Assembly (NCBI RefSeq): GCF_000005505.3
Contig: NC_016132.3
Location: 46,762,914 to 46,826,913 of the forward strand
DNA: 64,000 nucleotides
Source: Brachypodium distachyon
Taxonomy: Eukaryota; Streptophyta; Magnoliopsida; Poales; Poaceae
Direction: 5' to 3'
The notes beneath the pieces were generated by a model. The model was given only the letters and a program-made list of their open reading frames with translations. It did not search any database and was not told the origin of the DNA. The translations under genes and the position numbers were made by a program. Position 1 is the stretch's first letter. Each line of letters opens with the position of its first letter. This document shows, one piece after another, positions 25,201-35,934 of the stretch.

Positions 25201-27422
25201 AAGGCAACCTTTATCAAAGTAAAGGCATCAATTTGAATGAAAGTGGTAGAGGCAGTGAGAAGCTTAAGGCAAGAAGCAAGCTAAATGGATATGGTGACGG
25301 TGATATACCAAATAACTACATTGACGACTCAAAAAATAATTCGAGCCCAAGAGCTGATCCTTCTGGATTATCGAGTGTACATGATGCTAATGATGATACA
25401 CCTTCAGTTGTTGAAACAAACAGAGATTCATATAACCTTCCAGCTTTTGTTACCAAGTACGAGCAAGCTTTATTCTTCGTGATTAAATCTTATAGCGAAG
25501 ATGATATTCACAAGAGCATAAAGTACAATGTCTGGGCAAGTACTCCTAATGGAAATAAAAGGCTCGACAATGCCTATAAAGTTGCACAAGAAAGAATGGC
25601 TGGAAAAGGAACTAAATGCCCTGTGTTCCTCTTCTTCTCTGTAAGTTAATAACACTACCTATTCCACAAGCATTTCTCCCAAGTAGTATGGTGTCATATC
25701 TTTTTCTGGATTGCGGTATCCATTCTTTTTTTTAAGTAGCTGATTGTTGTTGAGTGCTTAATTCCATATAGGTAGTGCACATCGAGAAGCCATTCTATTT
25801 TGTTCTCTCTTTATAATATGTGATGACTGTGTGCGAGTACATGCATTTGGTGATTTTGTTTCTCTGGTTCATGTAACTAAGATCTTAGGATCTCATTTTC
25901 AGTTGCCATCAGGTTTAATATGCAGAAGGACTTCCTACATATTTTCTAACTTCTTTTTGTTTTTTTAGTTCAAGTTGTTGCAAGTAATGAGTTCCATTCC
26001 ACATCTTTGAGGGAAAATATAATGCTGTTTGATTATGGTAATTTTGTTTTGTTTGCTCTGTTGACTATTATACTATGATTATTAGGTTAATGCTAGTGGC
26101 CAGTTCTGTGGCGTGGCTGAGATGGTTGGCCCAGTAGATTTCAATAGGAATATGAACTTCTGGCAACAGGACAAGTGGAATGGATTCTTCCCAGTAAAAT
26201 GGCACATAATCAAGGATGTGCCTAATCCACAATTTCGACACATAATATTGGAGAATAATGAGAACAAGCCTGTTACAAACAGCAGGGACACACAAGAGGT
26301 ACTACTATTACTTTCATTACTTAAGTGGAGTATCCTGGTATTATTACAGCTAGCAATTGGATCTCTGCTAGTCAACTCATCTCTCGAGTCTTGCAACAAC
26401 CACAGAATTTTGTTTGTACATAAGATATCATGTTGTTTCTACTTAATGGAGAAACACATTATCCTATTTGTTCATAGCAAAAAATGACTTGTTTGTTTTG
26501 AACCTATGATTGACTTATGAAATGTTAACCTAATTGAATCCCAGGTCAAGTTTCTACAAGGTGCAGAAATGCTGAATATTTTCAAGAACTTCTCATGTAA
26601 AACATCAATATTAGATGACTTCGACTTCTACGAAAACAGGCAGAAAGTAATGCAGGACAGAAGAGGCAAACCAATTACTACATTGGAATACCCCATGGTA
26701 TTTGCTGAACTTGTTTCTCTACAATTATTTTCATCAGAAGGACAGCATGTGTGTTGTCCTTAAGAATACCATTTGCCAAAGTTTATTAGCAGCCTCTGAT
26801 GGAATGCCAGTTCTTTATTTTGCATTTTGCTTGTGGCATCACAGTATGCCTAACGATAACAAGAATGACACTTGGCTTTAGTTGCTATTCGTCGTGTTTC
26901 TGGAACATAAAGCTACTAGATTTACCTGTTTAGCTGTTTAGTGATCACAATTGACAACAAAGTTTCTTGGTCCATGATGGCATGATTGGTGAAAGAGGGT
27001 CACAATTTTAGAATGGTCAGTTTGTAGGGACATAGGATATTAAATCCATATCTTGTCATTTGCATAAATATTGACAGATGGTGGTTAGCTGTACCTCACT
27101 GATATAAATATTTTGGCAGCCGAAAGATGAAAAACCTGCAGAGTTTAAAAAGGAAGCTCAATTTCTAAGTACTGTGGAGCTTAATAAAACCAAGAGAAAC
27201 GAGGAGCAGAGCAGCAATGTTGCAGAAGATGTTGATACAGCCAAGGGAAGTGAGGAACAGAGCAACAAGGTAGAAGCAGATGTTGATACAGCCAAGAGAA
27301 GTCAGGAGCAGATTGTCGATACATCAAAGAAAAGTGAGGAGCAGAGCAACAAGGTTGCAGCCATAAGTGATACAGGCAAGAGAAGTGAGGAGCAGACAAG
27401 CAGTGTTGCTACATCAGGATGA
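22265..27422 (+). CDS. YTH-domain m6A reader, ECT family
   Basis: Nine exons (22265-22295, 23395-23459, 23621-23765, 23840-23907, 24594-25046, 25131-25640, 26086-26298, 26545-26697, 27120-27422) join without a frame break to 646 residues. The YTH domain spans about residues 364-500. It holds [40 protein letters not shown] and [12 protein letters not shown]. Tryptophans 389, 450 and 455 sit where the ECT aromatic cage binds N6-methyladenosine. The N-terminal half is low-complexity and Tyr/Gly/Ser-rich ([21 protein letters not shown]), typical of ECT proteins and linked to phase separation. The protein is expected to be cytoplasmic and to control stability or translation of methylated mRNA. The C-terminal tail (about 569-638) is an unusual array of 17-residue repeats ending in EEQ. 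The start [10 protein letters not shown] in exon 1 is inferred from splice phase and leads directly into [11 protein letters not shown]. Confidence 0.93.
22296..23394 (+). other. First intron of the YTH gene
   Basis: This 1.1-kb T-rich intron follows a short first coding exon. It carries one retroposition-like scar at 23046-23086. No other feature was seen. Confidence 0.75.
23046..23086 (+). repeat. Retroposition-like scar in YTH intron 1
   Basis: ATGATGTGTGC (23046-23056) and ATGACGTGTGC (23076-23086) flank CCTGC followed by an A-rich run. There is one mismatch between the 11-bp repeats. Confidence 0.5.
27186..27395 (+). repeat. Coding tandem repeat, 51-bp period, in the last YTH exon
   Basis: Five units of the pattern DTxKxSEEQ end at residues 576, 593, 610, 621 and 638. 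The spacing is 17, 17, 11 and 17 residues, so one unit has lost six residues. The first unit is more diverged (NKTKRNEEQ). The array is hydrophilic, highly charged and probably disordered. Confidence 0.85.
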
Positions 27423-28700
27423 TGACAGAAAGGGTGCTTGAACATAAGGATAATTCAGAAACGGACATCCAAATTGAAACGACAATAAACTTGCTGTGCG
27501 GAACATCGAGAAATGGTCAATTACCCTGGAAGCCTTTCCATTTTCTCATGCAAGCTGAGAATGAAAAAAGAGAGAGAAAGAGTTCAAGCCTGGGAGCTGT
27601 CCTCCCATGAGAAATGTTCGATGACTGGGAAAAAGGCTCCATCTTGCTAGAGATCTACCCATAATTACTGCCTCTGGCACTGAGGCACTACAGCACCCTC
27701 ATCTATTTTTCAGATATGAGGGAGTATTTCAGTCTTCTTTCTCTGTCTAATCTTCTGCTAAGTTATTGGGAATCAAGTTATTTGGGTTGTGGGTGTTGGG
27801 TTAAATTTTTAGGTGCTACATGAAGAAAAAGAGAAATGGAAAATCCAGAGAGATTTTACTTGTTAATTCTAGTGTAGGATGCCCTTATTTTGTAAAGATT
27901 TCTCCCATTAACCGAGAAAAAGGAATAAAGAACGAAAACCAGTTCATCTCTACTCAGCAAAGGTCATCTGTGCTGCGACCTTTCGTTTTCACTTGGGTCT
28001 TTCTGGTACCCAATGGGTGCTTGATCCGGACATTTGTGGTCGTGGTCATGGCCGGTGTATATCTCAGGGCACGACGAATGTTTATGTTCAAAGCGGTGCA
28101 CCTCTTTCCAGTTTCCAGGATGATCTTGATCGATTGAGAGCTCACATCCAGTCTTTTACTGAAAGTGACGCCCATATCAGCGTGTTCTCTGCTCATTTCC
28201 TACAGATGGCGTGTGCGCGGTATGCCTACAAGATCATGTCTTTATTGTCTTTTGAAGTGTGTGCTACATGGATTCTGCTTTTGATAATGAACCGAGCGCG
28301 ACAACGCAGGATAGGGTGCTTTCCTGAATCGGCACTCTTGTCTACTTCTGTGAGAGAAACAAACAGAGAATTGTGGTTTTGATGGTTTGCTTGGTTGGTT
28401 TTCGAGCATTCACGTTCCCACACTTATTCCTCAGGAAAGCAGGAAAGGGTTGTCTTGCAGCTGGAGCAATTTGCAGTAGACAGACGGGGAACTGAGAACC
28501 CTAGAAAGTTCATTGGTTTCGCTATAGATGATCTGGGTTGAAACTTCTTTTTTTTTTGGGAGAAGGGTTGATACTAATGCAACCTTCGTTCCTGAAATTC
28601 CAAGAGAGGGTATATGATTCCCGCGCGACCATTATTTATTGAGATAAATTAACTTATTTACGTCGGTCCAATGCTCTCCACCGTGTAAAGTATCTAAAAT
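27423..28700 (+). other. 3' UTR of the YTH gene and flanking DNA
   Basis: The YTH 3' UTR must lie in the first few hundred bases. A frame at 27993-28382 looks mildly protein-like (DDLDRLRAHIQSFTESDAHI) but has no recognised family and no splice context. I list it as an observation, not a gene. Confidence 0.4.
28535..28575 (-). repeat. Retroposition-like scar
   Basis: GGGTTGAAACT (28535-28545) and GGGTTGATACT (28565-28575) flank a T-run and GGGAGAA. The T-run next to the left repeat means the inserted copy is on the minus strand. Confidence 0.5.
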
Positions 28701-30063
28701 ATGCCACATAGATTAAGAAAAATGGTGCGACAACCTATTAACGCTGATTGGAAGAGAAAGTTCAGTCGCAACATGTTCTGGTTTACCCTGACGAGGTCGC
28801 CATGGTCACATCGGAGGAGCTCGATCAAGGTATACGTGGCCTGCTTAGTTAGTGCAAAAACTTTAAACCAGTGCCAAGTAGCCTAAACAGCTAAACCGGT
28901 CAAAAAATAAAATGATGCTTCAGTAAGGTTAGACTAAAAAATAGATTAGGTTAAATTGTCCCAAAGACAATAGTTTGGGGGAATAAATGGATTTTTTTTC
29001 AGACTGCTGCCATTGTGGAGTGCAACGGCGATGATTTGGATAGGCAGCCCATAAGATGCACGAGTATATCGTTTTATATTTGAGATCCTGGAATCAGGCC
29101 ATGAATCATGATTGAGAGATAACTCAAGGAATTTTCAGCCCAACCCGTGACTACTAAATATTTGGGTAGTTATTGGCCCAAGACCAAAACGTGTTCAGTT
29201 TTTTCTTTTCTTCTTCTTCTTCTCTAACCACCAAGGATGAATTCTTATCACCATTATCCTACTAAAGTGCAAATGTGTATTCTGTCAACAATTAAATAGC
29301 ATCTATTTTATCATGCCATGCATAAAATATCCAATTCAATTAAACCATATTTTTCCTAGGCATGAATCCAACTAGAAGGTTAATTTTGTAGATGAACAAA
29401 CATTTTAATATATTTCGGTCAAAAAAGCAAACAAACATTTTAATATGTAATAGCTAGGTTTTTATTAGTGGACTTACAAAGCCAATTTTCTTTCACAACG
29501 CACAAGTTAATATGTACTGTATTAGCTAGGTTTTTAATATGTACTACCTATTTGACATAAGTAGTGGGTTGAAACTTCTTGATTAGCAAATCTTGAGTTT
29601 TATCTACCGCATCAGCAATCCATCCCCGCCAAACATCATTTATTAGGTTTGGGAATCAAAATATACATTTGTTTTTAAATCTTGCCTACACTACATGTAC
29701 AACTTGGTCTTTTTATTCGTATTTTCATACTCCAATTGGAGTACCATTTATTGCACCATGTATTAATATTCCTTCAACCTCTATGCTTTAGCTCTACCTC
29801 TCCTTGAGCTATACGCGTGCTGGTAGCATTAAAACGGTTTGAGTACGAAAAGTAAGACCACGATGATTAGTTAGGCTTTGAAGGTCGAAATGTATAAATA
29901 TTTTGATAAAACTCTTAGTGCCTATATATGGGGATGAAAAGGTGACATCTCTCAAGCAATGTAAACAAAGACAAGATTAGAAATACATGACAATGACTAG
30001 TGAAACCAATTTTTAAAAATCAGCTACAATTGTAGCAAAACACTGAGCGATGAAGATCTGCTT
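28701..30063. other. Intergenic, no gene recognised
   Basis: AT-rich DNA with a repeated phrase (TTAGCTAGGTTTTTA near 29450 and 29525). No gene or complete element was seen. Confidence 0.5.
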
Positions 30064-30073
30064 ATCTGTATCT

Positions 30074-30221
30074 AGGGCTGCAAATTTTGACCCTCAAGGC
30101 AACCTCTGACCCTTCTTAGTTCAAACAAATGAACTAGTTTTCTAAAAAATTATGTCATTTTAAAATTTTAGTTCATTTGGTTGAAATAAGAAGGGTCGGA
30201 CGTAAAAAAATTTGCAGTTCC
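30074..30221. mobile_element. 148-bp MITE with long inverted ends and 10-bp target repeat
   Basis: Inverted arms of about 60 bp (left GCTGCAAATTTTGACC with TGACCCTTCTTAGTTC; right the inverse) fold on each other. ATCTGTATCT stands directly outside both ends (30064-30073 and 30222-30231). A 9-10-bp target repeat suggests a Mutator-type MITE; an 8-bp hAT repeat is possible if the boundary is slightly different. Confidence 0.7.
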
Positions 30222-30231
30222 ATCTGTATCT

Positions 30232-31262
30232 GAAACGACATAAGCCGGGTTAATAACTTACGTACTCCTCTACAAACCCAAGGTAATCAATTCTATGCAG
30301 GCCCATCCAATCCGAGCAAAACCGCCCATGAGGCCATGAGACGATGACAAAGTAGTACATCCGGTCAAACCTCACAAAAGCAGAAAACCCAGCACCACCA
30401 GATTGGCACATCGCACACATGGGTAGCCGAAAAGCAGAAAACCGTGCCGCTGTTGTCCCGGGACGGAGCTCGCTCACATTGGGAAAAAAACGCTCGAGCC
30501 CAGCCGCTGAACCAATGTAAAAAGACCACAAATAAGGAAACACGGCACATGACACGCAGGGGCCGGGCGGGGCGGGGCGGCGATGGAGATGCTGCGCGCT
30601 AGTAGAGACCCTAGTAAATGAAGGGCCGCCGCTAGCGTACAGGGTGCATCGGCCGATAACCATTCCTAGGCTCTTATCTAGGCTGCCACTGTTCGGCCGA
30701 GTGGTCCTACATTGCAGACGCAGAGAGAGAGAGAGAGAGACCATGTGTGCAGTGCAGGCTGCGATTGTGTGCTGCTTCCCTGTTGATATATGCTGAGGCG
30801 AACCGTCTCGGGCTCTCGATCGGCTTGTGCAGACGAAGAACAGCTCTGCCGCAGAACTGACGCTAATGTCTGATTGCCTGCAGCGGCAAGAAAAGGTTGG
30901 TAGCCATCAGAGCATTGATTTTAAGCAAGCCTGCATTTGCAATTAGTGGACATGCACGCCCATGTCTACATGTGTTGTGGATGACACCCTCGCAGTCAAA
31001 AAGGCCTGCCTGCATGCTACGGAGGACGGAGTAGCGTATGTATTAAGTTCATGCCTATCCTGAATTCGCTTCTGTTCAGGGTGCACAAGGCCGGGTCGAC
31101 GGGAACGTCGGGAAGGCTCTGTGGCCTGTGGGAGAACGAACACGACTGCACGCTTCGTCTGTAGCCTGTTCGCCTGGTAGCGGCAACAGGAACAGCCGCA
31201 CTTCGTTGGTCTATCTGGAAGGCGCGTACTAATGCTTGCTTTCAACGTTTATTTTCTAGTGA
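30232..31262. other. Intergenic, no gene recognised
   Basis: It is moderately GC-rich, with a GA microsatellite at 30724-30740. Minus-strand open frames (30250-30744) have no motif. Confidence 0.45.
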
Positions 31263-31612
31263 TCCTTCTAATCTGGTTTTCTCTATTTGTCATTGGTTGG
31301 AATACTGGGCGGGCTTGCAGAAGCCTAAGGCTCGACGACATCTCTTCTGAAGAGGGTGGTGACTGAAGCTATTGACAGAACTCATGGCTGGGGGTGTTGC
31401 ATCGCCTTGAAGTTTAATTCTGTGGTGTAGTGTCTGTTTCTGGTAGCTCACTATGGAAGATTATGTTGAGTTGTGGAGGCTAATTCTGATGTAGCTCAAT
31501 CTAGCTTTTCCTGAGTTCTGGCTGTGTATTTACATTCTGTAAGACTTTGAAAACCTTGTGGACATGCGGTTTCTTGAATGAAATCGGGAGCATGCTTCCT
31601 TCCAATAAAAAA
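31263..31612 (+). mobile_element. Possible LINE or mRNA 3' fragment
   Basis: The stretch reads like a transcript 3' end: T- and G-rich non-coding sequence, then TTCTTGAATGAAATCGGGAG and an A-run after a CCAATAAAAA-like signal (31605-31612). Grass LINE remnants often end with AATGAAATCGGG and a poly-A tail. No reverse transcriptase coding is left, and no target repeat was found. Confidence 0.4.
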
Positions 31613-32970
31613 AACCCTACAGGACCTTTTTTCGTAGAGCGGCTGTGTGCTAGCTACAGGTACATGCCCGCCGCCCCCTTTCTTTTCGGGCCACGTCCTC
31701 CGGCGTCCATCCGATTCGAATGAGCCAGGCAACGGCCGACGATGGCCACACGAGAAATACCTCCGCGCTATGAGATGGCGATCCCCGGTTCCCAGCCCGC
31801 ATGACATGCAGCACGACAAGCGTGGCCGCCAGATGAGTTTGAGACGACATGCATGACAGTGTGTTGTAGTACTTCAGCCACTTCGCACGGAAACTTTCCG
31901 CGATCCGCACACACGGCGTAGGGTCCTAGGCATGCTGGTGCACGAAAGAATTAGCTGCAGGTCGGCAGGGCGCTGGGCTTTTGTCGTGGCCCAAAGGTTT
32001 TCGTCACGTCTGTACTTTTTTAGAGCAATTTTTTTTTTGGGAAATTTTTTGAGTGCAATTGCAAGGCGATTAGAGCGAGTCTTCTGTTGTGGTTCTGCGT
32101 GCGTGCGATGGTGACATGCAGAATTAAAGCAGTTGGCATGCGGTAAAACGGGGGAAGCATAAGTGGTTCTAGCGATCCACCGCATGCACCGCGTTCACCG
32201 TTCTACCTCAAAACAAAATCTTGTTTACCAGTTGTTTTTCTTTGCCGAACCAATCTACAAACTGATGGAGTTAAGTAACAAAAACATGTCGAAGCAGCTG
32301 TTAGCCATCGAAAATAAAAGTGAAGTACAAAATGGATGACATTTTTTATGAATCGGAGGGAGTACCAAATAACAGAGGACTCGATCGTTTCCTCCCGTGG
32401 GAAAATATGCAAATTACAAGATGTGTGATCACAAATTCACAGTAACCACCGAGACACCCTAAAAGCTGGTTCTCTTGGCCAGCCTTTTACGCCGGCAAGG
32501 TTCACATGAGCTTTGTTTTTCTTCTGGTTACGGTCTACTACGCCATCTAAATTTGTCAAACGTGCACGACGTTCCATTCTACACATTCGATTACTCAGAA
32601 AAATTAGCAACTTCAGGATAAGATACTGCATGAGCGCAACTGCATCTCCACTCCATCTGCAAATGGTGCAAACATGGCCCTAGCCAACATACACCCCATG
32701 CGATTGGTCATCCGTACAATTTTAAGCGTAATCATCTAGTGTACATTACGTCACGACGTAGCAAGGAGGATATATACGAATGTGCTTAGCAAAACAAACA
32801 AGAGAAATCCCATCCAAACAAATTAACTAACAGCCCGGTCTGCCGGTGCCTATTTATTCGGCTTTGGATTATTCTACTCCCCATGACAACAAAAAAGTTT
32901 TGTAATCTCCTCGCCACTCTTTCTCTAAAAAAACAGCGTGATCTCGCGCAAATCCCCCCACTTATCTCGC
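31613..32970. other. Intergenic DNA upstream of the purine permease gene
   Basis: No gene was recognised. T-rich patches (32030-32050) and MITE-like scraps (AATCGGAGGGAGTA near 32352) occur. Confidence 0.5.
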
Positions 32971-32977
32971 TTAAATA
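32971..32977 (+). promoter_or_regulatory. TATA-like box of the purine permease gene
   Basis: TTAAATA lies 86 bases before the chosen start codon and is followed by the C-rich leader typical of grass transcripts. An alternative TATTTATT stands near 32851. Confidence 0.5.
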
Positions 32978-33056
32978 CTCCCCCACCACCACCCCTTTCC
33001 CTCCTCACCCCACCCCAGCCCAAGTCGTCCTCAACTCACCCATCACTCACTCGCCA

Positions 33057-34265
33057 ATGTCCACCCCGCAGCCCGCGGCGATCCTTGACATGCCTGCGGA
33101 CGACTCGAACAATGGCGCCACGGCGGCGCGGCAGAGGCGGAGGCGGCTGCTCCTGTGCGCCAACTACGCGGCCCTGCTGGGCGGCTCCGTGGCGTCCAGC
33201 CTTCTGTCCCGGTACTACTTCGCGCACGGCGGGCACGACCGGTGGGTGGCCACGCTGGTGCAGTCGGTCGGGTTCCCGATCCTGCTCCTGCCCGTCTACG
33301 CCTGCCGTCCCTCTTCCCCGGACCAGCCGCGCCCCTTCTCGTGGTTCTCCCGGCGTCTACTCATGGCTTGCGTCGTCATCGGGCTGCTCATGGGCGTCAA
33401 CAACCTGCTCTTCTCCTACAGCTCCTCCTACCTCCCGGTGTCCACCTCGTCGCTGCTCCTCTCCACGCAGCTCGCCTTCACGCTCGTCCTCGCCGTCGTC
33501 ATCGTGCGCCACCCGTTCACCTTCTCCAACCTCAATGCCGTGGTGCTCCTGACCCTCAGCTCCGTGCTCCTCGCGCTCCGGTCCTCGGATTCCGCGGAGC
33601 AGCGAAGCCGGGCCGACTACTTCGTGGGCTTCGCGGTGACTCTGGGCGCGGCCGGGCTCTTCGCGGCGTATCTCCCGGTCATGGAGCTGCTGTACCGCAG
33701 GGCGGTGTCCGGCGGGTCGTTCAGGATGGTGGTGGAGGTGCAGGTGGTGATGCAGGCGGCGGCGACGGCGCTGGCGGTGGCCGGGATGGTGGTCGCGGGG
33801 GGGTGGCGGGAGGAGCGGGCCCGGTGGGACCGGTCGGCGGCGGCCTACTGGGCCCTGGTGGCGGCCCTGGTGGCCACGTGGCAGGCCTGCTTCATGGGCA
33901 CGGCCGGCATGGTGTACCTGACTTCGTCGCTGCACAGCGGGGTGTGCATGACGGCCGTGCTGACGCTGAACGTGGTGGGCGGCGTCGTGGTGTTCCGCGA
34001 CGCGTTCGGCGCCGAGAAGGCCGTGGCCACCGTGCTCTGCGTCTGGGGCTTCTCCTCCTACCTCTACGGGGAGTACAGCACGCAGCAGCAGCGGCAGAGG
34101 GCGCTGCAGGAGCGCGATGGCGGCAAGGTGGCCGCCGCGAACAACGGATCGCCTGCTGCTGCTGCTGGCGAAGCGGACAAGGACAAGAGTGTTGTTGTTA
34201 CAAGTGGCGGCCTGGGCGTGGGAGGAGGCGGAGGCGCTGCGGCAGCAGCAGTTGAAACCGTTTGA
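33057..34265 (+). CDS. Purine permease (PUP family) transporter
   Basis: A single exon of 402 residues. About ten hydrophobic membrane spans are visible, including [57 protein letters not shown] and [16 protein letters not shown]. This is the pattern of plant PUP transporters of the drug/metabolite superfamily. [32 protein letters not shown] holds the signature region. Members take up adenine, cytokinins, and in some cases alkaloids or vitamin B6 by proton symport at the plasma membrane or tonoplast; the substrate cannot be told here. The N terminus is short and arginine-rich (RQRRRR). The C terminus is a long Gly/Ala low-complexity tail of about 60 residues. The frame is open back to an in-frame ATG at 32883, but the TATA-like box lies between the two ATGs, so 33057 is preferred. 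The gene is extremely GC-rich. Confidence 0.9.
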   Translation: MSTPQPAAILDMPADDSNNGATAARQRRRRLLLCANYAALLGGSVASSLLSRYYFAHGGHDRWVATLVQSVGFPILLLPVYACRPSSPDQPRPFSWFSRRLLMACVVIGLLMGVNNLLFSYSSSYLPVSTSSLLLSTQLAFTLVLAVVIVRHPFTFSNLNAVVLLTLSSVLLALRSSDSAEQRSRADYFVGFAVTLGAAGLFAAYLPVMELLYRRAVSGGSFRMVVEVQVVMQAAATALAVAGMVVAGGWREERARWDRSAAAYWALVAALVATWQACFMGTAGMVYLTSSLHSGVCMTAVLTLNVVGGVVVFRDAFGAEKAVATVLCVWGFSSYLYGEYSTQQQRQRALQERDGGKVAAANNGSPAAAAGEADKDKSVVVTSGGLGVGGGGGAAAAAVETV

Positions 34266-34901
34266 TCGAGCCAGCGTTTTCTTTTCTTTTCCCGTCTTAG
34301 AGCCATAGTATATGGTGGATGGAACAGCGTCGAAATGTCAAGGGCAGTTGTTTTGTGCATGGCGTGGCACACGAATTAGACACGCATTGGATGATGGCAC
34401 AAGTGACGAAGGTTGTGTACATAGTGATCGATCGGTGGACCGGGCATGAGCTAGGGAGGGAGTTGTTTCTAAGGTTTTACCGCTGTAAGTTTGGATGGAT
34501 GAAATGAAAAGGATGGATCGACTAGTACCTAGAATATACAATGTGTTATGCAAGTAGTACTACGTAGTACTAGCTAGCTGGAGATGCAGGATAAGCTGTC
34601 AACGCGACGTGTTAATCGTCTTCACGTACGGATACTCTATTTTGATTCCTTAGAGAGGCATCGATCTCCTAACAGAACAGGGAAATATTCCCTGTTTCAA
34701 ATGATGCCTTGTTTTGTATATGTACATACACATGAACAGTCCTACCACAAGCACAGTTTATATGTATTCATGCTTGCGTGTCCGTGTGAATGCGATCATC
34801 GTCGTGCACATATAAATGTCCATTTACTATTCGGGTGATGTTATCTGGCCAACCACTGCCAATATTTGTTAGGTCTCTTCCAAAACATTGTCATTTATGT
34901 A

Positions 34902-35004
34902 CTCCTATATTTGTATTCAAAAGTGGCTTATTTGGATCACACACAAGTCACAAGTTCTAAGGAAATGAAACAAGCCCCATATATATAGTGTGGGACAGAG
35001 GGAG
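34902..35004. mobile_element. Degenerate Stowaway MITE
   Basis: The right end TGGGACAGAGGGAG followed by TA is typical. The left end CTCCTATATTTG after TA is weak. Confidence 0.4.
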
Positions 35005-35100
35005 TATTATCTCCAGTCTCTTAGTGCATCATTAGTATTAAGGTACAGCCTTCACGGTGCATTAGTGTTAAGGTACAACCTTCCCGTCTCTTATATATTA

Positions 35101-35220
35101 CTCGGTCCGATCCTAAATTCTTATCTCAAATTTGCCCAAATATAGATGTATCTATTCTTAAAAGACGTCTAGATACATGATACATGTAATATTTCGACAA
35201 CAATTTAGGATCGAAGGAAG
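35101..35220. mobile_element. Stowaway MITE, 120 bp
   Basis: It begins CTCGGTCCGATCCTAAATT and ends with the inverse AATTTAGGATCGAAGGAAG. TA flanks both sides (35099-35100, 35221-35222), and the GTCTAGATAC interior is typical. Confidence 0.85.
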
Positions 35221-35340
35221 TAGTATTGTATCTAAAATAGTTGTACATTTGTGAGAGAGATTTAATGTCTTTGTATTGGTTTGCATTAAGAGATAATGTA
35301 TTGTACAAAAAATGGTTTCCTCCTTTTTCCTTATTGACAA

Positions 35341-35381
35341 GGCGTCAGCAATAATTTTTTTTGAAAGTGGCGTCAGCAATA
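35341..35381 (-). repeat. Retroposition-like scar with perfect 13-bp repeats
   Basis: GGCGTCAGCAATA occurs at 35341-35353 and 35369-35381, enclosing only ATTTTTTTTGAAAGT. The T-run beside the left repeat indicates a minus-strand insertion of an RNA 3' end. Confidence 0.65.
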
Positions 35382-35822
35382 TGGTAAATATTGTATTCAG
35401 GACTTATTGGGTGTCCAACACTCCAACTCCAGAAGTCCAGATTAGAAAACAGGGTAAAGAAAAAGCGATGCGAGTTGAGTTAGTTGATGGGAGTAATCAC
35501 GAAGTCCACACACATCAAAGTGGAGTACACATACTCGTCATACAGTTAATCTGTACTCACACGACCAATCATGTCTCAAGCATTTGGGGTTCTAGGATAC
35601 CTGGGGCATTCGCCTCGAGAGAAATAATCGAAAGTCAGAAGCAACATAAAAAGAAGCCGCCAAAGTTGCTGTGCGGGTGTGGCATTAGTCAATAAATCAT
35701 GCGCTAATGCATGATATTTTTACAACTGAATTTTAGTTAATAATATATCCTACTGAGCAAAGCTTACGTGAGCATCCAAACGAGCCAAGCGAAGTATCCC
35801 CCGGTGATGACTAATACTAATA

Positions 35823-35934
35823 CTCTCTCCGTCTCATATTAATACCGAAATATTACACGTATCTAGACAATTTTTAGGTACAAATACATTCATATTTGGA
35901 CAAATTTGAGTCATTTAATATGTGACGGATGGAG
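35823..35934. mobile_element. Stowaway MITE, 112 bp
   Basis: Ends are CTCTCTCCGTCTCATATT and AATATGTGACGGATGGAG, flanked by TA on both sides. Confidence 0.85.

Noticed and set aside
33155..34255. 366-residue frame overlapping the purine permease
   Set aside because: It is an Arg/Gly-rich out-of-frame shadow of the GC-rich permease gene, without membrane segments.
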